DNA of 64,000 bases from the NCBI GenBank assembly GCA_964016985.1, contig OZ024831.1, positions 23,798,609-23,862,608 on the forward strand. Reading direction: 5' to 3'. The position numbers and the translations under genes are program-made. The first letter of the stretch is position 1, and each line of letters starts with the position of its first letter. The notes beneath the pieces are model-generated. The model was not told where the DNA came from and did no database searches. It was given only the letters and a program-made list of their open reading frames with translations. The DNA is from Anodontia alba. Its lineage: Eukaryota; Mollusca; Bivalvia; Lucinida; Lucinidae. Below, piece by piece: positions 55,901 through 64,000 of the stretch.

Positions 55901-57288
55901 ACACCTGAACAGCCTACCATACTTATCCTAAACTTTGAACGTCCATTGTTCCTAAACATTTGGACACCTTAACATCCTACCATACTTGACCTAAACTTTG
56001 AACGTCCATTGTTCCTAAACATTCGGACAATTTAACATCCTATCATACTTGTCCTAAAATTTGAACGTCCATTGGTTCTAAACATTTGGACACCGTGACA
56101 GCTTAACATACTTGTCCTAAAATTTGAACGTCCATTGTTCCTAAACATTCGGACACTTTAACATCCTACCATACTTGTCCTCAAATTTGAATGTCCATTC
56201 TTCCTAAACATTCGGACACCTTAACAGCCTACCATATTTAACCTAAACTTAGAACGTCTATTGTTCCTACACATTCGGACATCTTAACATCCTTCCATAC
56301 CTGTCCTTAAATTTCAACGTTCATTGTCCCGAAACATTCGGACACCACAACAGTCTACCATACTTGCCCAAAACTTTGAACGTCCCTTGTTCCTAAACAT
56401 TCAAAACCTTAACAGCCTATCTTCCTTGGTCTAAAATTTGAACGTCCACTGTTCCTAAACATTGGAACACCGTAACAGCCTATCATACTTGTCTTAAAAT
56501 TTGAAAATCCGTCAGTCCCAAACATTCGCACACCGTAACAGCCTACCACACTTGTCCTACGATTTGGACGTCCATTGGTCCTAAACGTTCGGACACCGTT
56601 ATAGACTTCCATACTTCTCCTAAAATTTCAATGTTCATTGTTCCTAAACATTTTGATACCTTAATAGCCTACCATATTTATTGTAAAACTTTGAGCGTCC
56701 ATTGTTCCTAAACATTCGGACACCTTAACATCCTTCCATACTTGTCCTAAAATATGAACGTCCATTGTTCCTAACATTCGGACATCTTAACAACCTACCT
56801 TACTTATCCTAAACATTGAACGTCCATTGCTCCTAAACATTCGGACACCTTAACAGCCTACCATTCTTATCCTAAACTTTGAACGTCCATTGTTCCTAAA
56901 CATTCAGACACCTTAACAGCCTACCATACTTATCCTAAACTTTGAACGTCAATTGTTTCTAAACATTCGGACACCGTAACAGCCTACCATACTTATCCTA
57001 AAATTTCAACGTCCATTGTTTCTAAACATTCGGACACCGTAATAGCCTTCCATACTTGTCCTGAAATTTGAACAAGTCCATTGTTTCTCAATTTTCAGAC
57101 ACCGTGTATTTCCAACAATACTTACCCTAAAGAGTGAACAAGTGCAATGTTCAACAATGTGTATTAAAGTTGTTGGATGTGTAGGTATCAGCTTCGAATC
57201 TGAATGACGACGCGTTCGATAGCGTTTAATCGGAATCTACACGGAAAACTTAGTGCAGACTGTCCAAATTCTTAGGATGAATACGGTG
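52987..57288. mobile_element. Family P element hugely enlarged by an internal satellite
   Basis: The left edge TACGGTAGTAAGCTTGATAT and right edge CTTAGGATGAATACGGTGA correspond to the P termini (compare TACCGTATTTATCCT and TTTAGGATAAATACGGTA elsewhere). Just inside the right edge are AACAAGTGCAATGTTC and remains of the P hairpin (GAATCTACACGGAAAAC at 57233). The middle 4.1 kb is the satellite. It carries no gene. Confidence 0.65.
53000..57112. repeat. Satellite array, about 65 copies of a 63 bp unit
   Basis: Each unit contains CATTCGGACACCTTAACA, CCTTCCATACTTGTCC, AAACTTTGAACG and TCCATTGTTCCTAAA. The period is 63 bp, with occasional one-base changes. Variants form blocks: AACATCCTTCC units dominate in the first part, GCCTACCATAC and CACCGTAACAG units near 54700-55400 and 56400-57060. 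Because 63 is a multiple of three, chance open frames with a 21-residue repeat appear on the minus strand; they are not genes. Confidence 0.95.
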
Positions 57289-57588
57289 AGAAAACAAAAT
57301 ATTAACAAAAAGCTACATTCATCAAAATAATTGTAAACACATTATAGCGATTGCGTGCAAGTACACCGCGACACTGAGGAGCAATTCTCCCTAGAGGAAA
57401 TTATAATTGTCAATTAAAGTATTACATTATTATTGCAACGTAAAATCAGATGAATTAACAGCAGCAAATGGATTTTATATCGAATAAAATTTTACGTTTT
57501 CTCGATTTTACATAAGAGGATCCATAGTCTTGCAGGGAGTGAAAAAATAGATTGATATCATCATTGATGGACTTAACTGATTTCTAAG

Positions 57589-57975
57589 GGGACTGGATAA
57601 ACTTGATAGATTTTCTACCATTTTTCAAGGGAGATAGCATTGGTGACTTCCTGTTTGTTTTCTTCTACGGTAAATGTCCTATACTTTCGAACACCAAGGT
57701 TTCTGACAAGATGCCATATACAAACAGTGCAGACCCAGATCAGTGCTCCTGAAGGAGCAGTCTGATCAGGGTCTTCCCTGTTTGTCATTCTACTGAGCAA
57801 TTATGAGAAAAATGCATAACAACCTTACTTTAAACCAAAATATTGTTTGACAGTTTAGGACATTTACCGTAATCGACCCTTCTGAAAAGGCGTCCATTTT
57901 AAAAGGAAAAAACAAATTACTCCCAATGGGAGCAATGTCTTCCCTTTGAGAGTTGATCGCTTTTCAGGAGGGGGC
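57589..57975. repeat. Family N element split by a P element
   Basis: AAGGGGACTGGATAAACTTG through GTGACTTCCTGTTTG lies left of the P copy at 57666-57871; ATCGACCCTTCTGAAAAGG through GATCGCTTTTCAGGAGG lies right of it. The outer pieces match the N repeat at 32.0 kb. Confidence 0.45.
57666..57871. mobile_element. Family P element, short copy
   Basis: TACGGTAAATGTCCTATAC at the left and TTTAGGACATTTACCGTA at the right are near-perfect inverted ends. The hairpin ACAAACAGTGCAGACCCAGA / TCTGATCAGGGTCTTCCC is present and the satellite segment is short or absent. Confidence 0.75.
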
Positions 57976-58012
57976 GGGTGGTGGTTGTGGGGGAGGGGAT
58001 TTGGGGAGGTAA
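57966..58012 (+). other. G-rich tract with quadruplex potential
   Basis: AGGAGGGGGCGGGTGGTGG then GTGGGGGAGGGG and TTTGGGGAGG: at least four G runs of three or more within 45 bases. Confidence 0.6.
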
Positions 58013-58118
58013 AACAATTTTGACAGATATCTATATATCATAAGAAACATTCCCTGGTCATTTTAAGGCGAATACCTTAAAATGACTAGGATGGTTCCAT
58101 ATGATATAGTTTTTGTTA

Positions 58119-58820
58119 CAGTAAAGCATCAATGACTCGAATACCTATGGATCGTTTACTGTTGTTGATTCGAACTTGTTTCTGAGTTCCTAGGAAATTA
58201 CAGTCGAACTTCGATGGCTTGAACCTCTTTGGGACCATGAAAATTTGTTCGAGACAGCGGTTGTTCGAGCCACGGAAGGTTACTATTGGTGCCACACCAG
58301 AAGGCATAATGGAGATAATTGTGGGATATCTTTTCGGTGTTCTATATTTTAAATGTATGTTATGTGTCTTCATTAGAATCGCCTCGTAGAGGCGATTCTT
58401 ATGAGTGCACACAGCATACATTTACAAGATAAAAGAAGAAAATCTCCCTAAATTATCCGTATATCGTATTTGGAGGAAATTCCTGCGGACTCAAGAACGT
58501 GTTCGACTCATCTATGGTAAACGTGCCATCGGGGTTCGAGCCATTGAAGTTCTACTGTATATATTTTAGGATATCATAGGGAAGGAAAATGTCTTATTTC
58601 ATATGAAAATATATGTTGGATGTACTCATTTAATATCGAGGCGATTCTGTTTAGAACACTCAACATACCTTTATTTTATAGAAGGTCGAAAAAACATCTA
58701 AGTTATACCCGTTGGCCGCTTGACCTGGCGTTATGACTTAACCCATAGTGACGCTAACTACACATGTATAGAACAAATTTCCTTGGTCCCAAAGACGTTT
58801 GACCCATTGAAGTTCGACTG
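58119..58820. mobile_element. Family C element (outer), interrupted by another C element
   Basis: Left end CAGTAAAGCATCAATGACTC next to TA, right end GAAGTTCGACTG next to TA. Removing 58201-58557 joins TTCCTAGGAAAT to TATTTTAGGATATC, which matches the layout of the uninterrupted copy at 4960-5298. Its hairpin is reduced to GAGGCGATTCTG. Confidence 0.7.
58201..58557. mobile_element. Family C element (inner, pogo-like)
   Basis: CAGTCGAACTTCGATGGCTT at the left and CCATTGAAGTTCTACTG at the right, TA on both sides (58199-58200, 58558-58559). Central hairpin TTAGAATCGCCTCGTAGAGG CGATTCT. The 101-residue minus frame spans the element and is not a gene. Confidence 0.8.
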
Positions 58821-59172
58821 TATATAGCAGAAACAAAAGTCTGATTCAGTTTGTACATCCCAGCAGTCTTGTAAAGGTCTGCGTATGTCTTACATACATA
58901 GTCAAGTGTGGTATGGGATTGATTATTGAAGATTGTTCTTGCTCAAAGAGGGCCTTGCAATGACTGATAACGCGTCTGTGGGGCATTTGCGAATTGTACG
59001 AGTTTATATCCAAATCGGCCAGAAATGTTACACACTATGATACGGGCCTTTGTTATACTCGATCTTAAACTTGTGATACTGCCAACGGACACAGAATGTC
59101 TTGATTAGCCTTATCTGGTCCATCGCTCTCCTCCTATGACCTGAGGACATATTTTCGAACGACGCGGCTCCA

Positions 59173-59453
59173 CATCACGAAAACATGCCTATATAATATT
59201 GACCCCCTTAAACCCCATTTTTATATAGAAAAACTGGGGTTTAAAGGGGTATACATCATTGTTCTTATTTCTGCACAAAAACATAAATTGTGGGTACTCG
59301 TTAGAACCTCCTCATCGAGGCGGTTCTAACGAGTACCCACAATCAATGTTTTCGAGCAGAAATATGAAAAAATCAGAAATTTTTGTCTGAAAATTTTACG
59401 ACTTTTGGTGGTAAAATTTCAGTATATATTAGAATAGGCATGTTTTCGTACTG
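59173..59453 (+). mobile_element. Family A MITE, copy 11
   Basis: Ends CATCACGAAAACATGCCTAT and ATAGGCATGTTTTCGTACTG. Hairpin tip CCTCATCGAGG; all internal structures present. Confidence 0.85.
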
Positions 59454-59828
59454 ATTATTTTTTTAATCAAAGAGGGTCAAAGCCACGGGGTGTCTTTTCA
59501 AAGATCTTTTGCAAGCTTTCTTTGTTTTACCTTATAAGTGGCTAAAGTTTATATTTATTAGCAATGAGAACGCTGTTTTAGATAATCAAGTAATTACAAA
59601 ATACAGTGACGATTTTGATCTTAAGGGCAGACTTGATATCGAAGATAGTTTGATTGAAAAATTGCTTTGGCTGCAAAAGCGGGCATAGAAAATAAATTTA
59701 GTATCAAGAGACAAGAACTGGCATTAATCGAGTCTAACTAACCAGTCGGATAGCTGAAGTCTGCAGCGGCTAAAATTGGAAATACAATTACTTCCTTTGT
59801 AAACATTATCATTTATTTGTCAAATAAC

Positions 59829-60359
59829 TACCGTAATAACCCTTAGTATTGGGACAGACAGTGTAAACCCAGGTCAGACGCCGTAGAACACGGTGTCTGA
59901 TCAGGATCTGCACTGTTTGTCATTCATCCAGCTATTTTAGACACATCGACAGGTTGTCCAATGGAGTTGTTCAAATTTTAGGTACAGTGAACCCTCGTTA
60001 CAACGACACTTGTTCCCAAAGATGTTGTCATTAAAATGAATTCGCTGATGTAAAAGTTCCTTAATGGACAGAATGATATGTAAAAAGACCTTGTTTCACG
60101 TTACCTCATAGAACACATGTTTTGGATTTTTGTTAGAATCGCCTCAGTGAGGCGATTCTAACAAATATCCTAAACATATGTTGCTTGAAGTTTTGATTTT
60201 GATTTTTCATTAACTGTCATCTCTTTAGGGAAGGTTCTGTGATATTTAAATTGTCATTACAACGAATTTTGTCGTTGTATCGAGTGTCGATATAAAGAGG
60301 GTCGACTGTAAAATAATGTAAGGCGTTAAGGCGTCCCAATATTTAGGATAAATACGGTA
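59829..60359. mobile_element. Family P element interrupted by element E
   Basis: TACCGTAATAACCCTTAGTA at the left and AATATTTAGGATAAATACGG at the right. The hairpin ACAGTGTAAACCCAGGTCAG / GTCTGATCAGGATCTGCACT is intact. The satellite-type segment is missing between the end and the hairpin. Confidence 0.75.
59985..60308. mobile_element. Pogo-like MITE, family E
   Basis: CAGTGAACCCTCGTTACAAC at the left and AAAGAGGGTCGACTG at the right, TA on both sides. Inside, TTCGTTGTAATGAC-type subterminal repeats and the hairpin GTTAGAATCGCCTCAGTGAG GCGATTCTAAC. No ORF. Found once. Confidence 0.8.
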
Positions 60360-60590
60360 TTTATTCTTTCTGTCTACTCTGCTTACGGATTCTTTGTGGT
60401 CTTCTAGTTTCTAACATGATCTTTATCCTCACTAAATAATGACTAACATAACAAACCACATTTTGATCTCTTCATTCTAATAGAACTACGGGACACATAT
60501 CTACTTTCTTCTTAGTATCTTTTGTATATTGTTATATTGTTTTTAAGTCTCAAAATTTGTACATGCTTATGAGTTTACGCAAATAAAATA

Positions 60591-60691
60591 ATGTTTAAAC
60601 CATGAGACTATTTATTGATAATTTATTGATAATGTTTAAACCATGAGACTATTTATTGATAATGTTTAAACCATGAGACTATTTATTGATA
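60591..60691. repeat. Minisatellite, three 30 bp units
   Basis: GTTTAAACCATGAGACTATT followed by TATTGATAAT, three times in a row, with a 9-base partial repeat after the first. Confidence 0.9.
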
Positions 60692-61079
60692 ATTCTAACT
60701 CGTTTGCATAAACTGCACTAAACCTTACTGTGCGCTATAGGCGCCATCCCTAAATCTTCATCCCTAACGTCTTGCCGTACACTGACAAGATTAGGCATGG
60801 CGGAAATAGTATATCAACAGAAGATACTCTTATATAATTCAATCGAGCATCTGCTCTCACCTCTATTACTTGGCTCTGTGTCTCTTTTTGTTTCTGCATA
60901 TACATATATACATACATATATCTGTATGTACGTATATGTGTATGTGGGTATATGTATATCAAGTCGTAGAGCAATATCCAAACGCATTTCACTAGTAAAC
61001 AGAGTTGTCATCATGCAGTTCTCTATCAGATGGAAATTGTTTGCCATTCCATTATACAAAGAGATACATAAATATTAAT

Positions 61080-61590
61080 CCCTAGCCCTGTTTACACCAA
61101 AACATATATAGTTAAATCAGGGATTCAGTGTTAATGGATTTGATCCCCCAGTATTTTATACCATTCCAAGGCCAAATTTCTGATGCAGATCCACTTTCTT
61201 GATTCTCTAGCAATGTGACAAGACTGTCTGGTTTCTTTACTGGTGTGTCGCCATGTGTCATGTTTTCATTAACCGAATCTGGAACTGAGTTCACCTCACT
61301 ACAGTCGCTGGCCACTTTGCATTATATTTTTCTTTCAGTTTTATCAGTAGTTTTGTATTTTGTACGTTATGTATGGTGCTGATTCAGGAGATAAGGGTGG
61401 AGATTTTTTCACTCATGAAACAGATCCAACAGTTTACGGTTGACCGTTCCATAGCGGTATTTCTAATGCTGTTCCTCTTTATTTTGTTCGTTCTTAATTA
61501 GAGTTCTGTGATGACACTTTGCTATTTTAACCTTATTTGTCAAAAGGACTTTGTTCCGTGGTTGTGACCTGTTCTGGGATCCTCATATTT
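61080..61590. other. Mostly unassigned DNA with one protein-like frame
   Basis: The minus frame 61315-61112 has no ATG at its start and ends at a stop; it is acidic and serine-rich with a tryptophan-rich end (SEIWPWNGIKYWG). It is preceded by an in-frame TAA three codons before. It could be an exon or a decayed gene piece; nothing else is recognised. Confidence 0.3.
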
Positions 61591-61593
61591 TGA

Positions 61594-61870
61594 CATTACG
61601 AAAACACGCCTATTCAAATAAATTGAAAATTTTACAATCCGAAAAGGAAAATTTTCAGATAAAAAATTCTGATATTTTCATATTTCTTCCCAAAACAGAG
61701 ATTATGGGTACTCGTTAGAACCGCCTCGCTGTGGCGGTTCAAACGAGTACCCACATTCTATGTTTTTGAGCAGAAATACGAAAAATAGTGTATATCCCTG
61801 TAAACTCCAGTTTTACAATATAAAAGTGGGTTTAAGGGGGTCAAAATTATATAGGCATGTTTTTGTGTTG
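61594..61870 (-). mobile_element. Family A MITE, copy 12
   Basis: Starts CATTACGAAAACACGCCTAT and ends ATAGGCATGTTTTTGTGTTG. Two mismatches in the hairpin arms. Confidence 0.85.
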
Positions 61871-61879
61871 GAGCATTTA

Positions 61880-62350
61880 AAAGTACATTTTGTATATATA
61901 TTCAGTGATATCGGCCCTTTGGTAACAAATCAGTAAATTCTGAGTTTTAGCATAATCTTACCCCATTAACCTGTCGTGCCTTGGTTCTATAGTTGAACTA
62001 TCCAGGCAAATATATTTAATGGTTTGTGTAGCGGGGTTGGGTTTAGCCATTATCGTATAGTTTTGTAGTAATTTCCTAAGTTAGCACTTTGCATTAAAAT
62101 AAACCAAGTCTTTCAAACCATTTTCATTTGTTGAATTTCTGCTAAAGATATAATTTCCTGCATCTCTGCAAGTAATCTATTTCATATTCTAACGCATAAC
62201 TGACTACTAATTGATCAAAAGCTTTCTTAACTCCAGTTTTATCATTCTAAACTGTTGGACATGATCAAATCTCGACTGTTTTTATGTTTCTTAACTTGTC
62301 TAGCCACGTTTTTATGTACAAAATGTTTATTATCCTGTGGTTCCTGTCAC
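61880..62350. other. Unassigned DNA
   Basis: AT-rich, no gene-like frame or known repeat seen. Confidence 0.4.
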
Positions 62351-62355
62351 TTATT

Positions 62356-62634
62356 CATCACGAAAGCATACCTATATAATTTTCACCCCATTAAACCCAA
62401 CTTTTATATAGTAAAACTGGGGTTTACAGGGGTATACATTATTTTTCTTATTTCTACTCAAAAGCATAGATTGTGGGTACTCGTTAGAACCACCTCGGCG
62501 AGGCGGTTCTAACAAGTACCACAATCTATGTTTTGAGCAGAAATGTGGAAAAAATATTGGAATTTTTATCTGAAAAGTTTCAGTTTTTGGTGGTGAAATT
62601 TTCAATATATTTGAATAGGCGTGTTTTCGTAACG
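62356..62634 (+). mobile_element. Family A MITE, copy 13
   Basis: Ends CATCACGAAAGCATACCTAT and ATAGGCGTGTTTTCGTAACG. Complete, with two small changes in the hairpin arms. The frames on both strands across it are artefacts. Confidence 0.85.
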
Positions 62635-62964
62635 TAATTATTTCAAAACATCTGCAAAAGGATAAAGTATCGAACGAATGCTTATAGAGTAAGTAGAAAG
62701 CGCACTTGATTGGCATCAACTATAACATGTACCCAAATGACTGACTGAATATTATATTATTGTTCACCTGGAGCGACATTTCTTTTCATAATATTACCAT
62801 TTGTAGCTACGAATTCAGCATTCGTTAAGTGAAAGTAAATATCAGGTGTTTCACATGATGACTGATGCGATTACATGTGGTAAAAGTCGCTAAATGCTTT
62901 CAAATGTCCATTTGCTAAGTACTAATCGTTTTGAATGAGTTCCAATATAAAAAAATAATATGTA

Positions 62965-64000
62965 CGAGGGACGACTCAAACAGATCTTGGCCCCTGTACT
63001 TTAGGAATGACCAAGAACAGAAATTGTGCCGTTATTTTTCAAAACAGTTACCCTTAGCCTCGATGCATTTTCTCCAACGCTGTTCCAATTAGCTTCCAGT
63101 TAGCTTATCCCTTCAAAATAGAAGCCTTCTATTTTCATCCTGCTCCCCTAAGTACTTGTCAACAGAGTCTATGACACCTACATTGCTTCTAAAATTCCTA
63201 CCACGAAGGTTAGTTTTCTGATTTGGAAACAGATAGAAGTCGAAGCGGCTAAATCCGGAGAATACGGGAGATGAGGAAGAACCTCGAAGCTGCATTTAGT
63301 CGCAGAAGCCACGGCTTCTGCGACTAAATGCAGCTTCGAGGTTCTTCCTGAGAGGTTCTTCCTGAGAGGTTCTTCCTGAGATGTGAGCTGGTACATTATC
63401 CTGCAAGAGCAGAACAACTCGGGTCAACTTTCTTCTTTTTATCTTTATAATCTGCTGACGCAGTCGCCTTAGTTCTTCTGCATAATATGAACCATTTATC
63501 GTGCGACCCTCTTCAGGATAATCCACCATGATAACGCCCTGACTATCCCAAAAGACAGAGGCCATCACCTTCCCTGCTGAAGAAACTCTCTTAAATTTCT
63601 GAGGAGGGGATGAGTCAGGATGCTTCTATTGCATAATCTGCTTTTTAGCCTCGGGACCAAAGTGATTGACTCAAGTCTCATCTTGGGTCACAACTCGCGG
63701 ATAAATTCCTCAGGGTCATCTCCATAGGGTGACAGGAGATATTTAGAAACACCGCACCTGCTCTTCTTCTGGTTTTTGGTCAACACTGGGAATCCATCTT
63801 GCTGAGACCGACGTCCCTAAGATATCGGTCAAGATAGACTGAACTGCCCCTAAACGTATGCCTATTTGTCTAGCTATATCACGCAGGCTTCATGTCCGGT
63901 CACACATGATCAGACTGTGCACAAGCTCAATATTGTATTCTGTACTAGCGTCTTTTGGGCCCCCAAACCGTTCATAAACCTCCACGCTATTCCCGCTTCT
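62965..64000 (-). pseudogene. Mariner transposase gene, broken, running off the window
   Basis: The 3' end of the element is CGAGGGACGACTCAAACAG next to TA at 62963-62964. Minus-strand frames give mariner catalytic-domain pieces in order: EEFIR and then TQDET(stop)VNHFGPEA (first Asp), MASVFWDSQGVIMVDY, LLQDNVPAHIS (second Asp), FEVLPHLPYSPDLA, NLRGRNFRS, WRKCIEAKGNCFEK. Lesions: TGA and TAG replacing Trp codons (near 63672 and 63628), a frameshift before TQDET, a palindromic insertion after PAHIS (63274-63375) and frame changes after SPDLA. The N-terminal DNA-binding part lies beyond the window or in its last 250 bases. Confidence 0.85.
63274..63349. repeat. Perfect 37 bp palindrome inside the mariner gene
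   Basis: 63274-63310 and 63313-63349 are exact inverse copies (GAAGAACCTCGAAGCTGCAT ...) separated by AC. It is followed by three tandem TGAGAGGTTCTTCC units to about 63380. Confidence 0.95.

Noticed and set aside
53159..56612. Minus-strand open frames with a 21-residue repeat (VRMFRNNGRSNF type)
   Set aside because: The 63 bp satellite unit is a multiple of three, so frames stay open by chance. They have no start context, and stops recur in diverged units.
62255..62719. Frames on both strands ending KHRLWVLVRTTS / KHRLWYLLEPPRRG
   Set aside because: These are the palindromic arms of a family A MITE. The same peptide appears at other copies.

Overview
AT-rich animal nuclear DNA dominated by transposable elements, with no convincing complete host protein-coding gene. 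The kinds and density of short foldback elements, the tRNA-derived SINEs, the CR1/jockey-type LINE and the Ty3/gypsy element point to a lophotrochozoan, most likely a bivalve mollusc. A dreissenid-like genome would fit, but this rests on recognition of repeat families and could not be checked by search. There are no operons, ribosome binding sites, CRISPR arrays or bacterial genes.

Layout. 1-7.5 kb: foldback MITEs (families A, B, C, G, K) in otherwise anonymous DNA, plus a decayed mariner fragment near 6.5 kb. 7.5-14.3 kb: an inverted repeat pair (7.73-7.98 and 13.19-13.43 kb) enclosing a B element nested in a P element, a small ORF with a CCCH-like cysteine pattern, and two tandem arrays of about 160 and 150 bp units. 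14.4-20.3 kb: one Ty3/gypsy retrotransposon on the minus strand, with both LTRs, a tRNA-Pro type primer site, gag-protease, integrase before reverse transcriptase, RNase H, and a deletion of most of the RT core. 20.3-26.2 kb: a foldback element, a 356 bp tandem duplication and microsatellites. 26.1-28.4 kb: a 5'-truncated LINE on the minus strand inserted in an old minisatellite. 28.5-43 kb: many MITEs, including a TTAA-flanked piggyBac-like family, two near-perfect palindromes at 35.5-35.95 kb and a SINE pair. 43.8-45.3 kb: tandem array rich in GCGGCCAT motifs. 45.7-46.4 kb: Tc1-like nonautonomous element. 47-49 kb: the best candidates for host exons. 53-57.3 kb: a satellite of about 65 copies of a 63 bp unit lying inside the ends of a P-family transposon. 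57.6-62.6 kb: nested MITEs. 62.96 kb to the end: the 3' part of a broken mariner transposase gene.

How it fits together. Most of the window is nonautonomous elements that would need enzymes made elsewhere. The unusual pattern is modularity: families with different terminal repeats carry the same internal hairpin (A, C and E share one; F and P share another), elements insert inside one another at TA sites, and one internal segment has grown into a 4.1 kb satellite.
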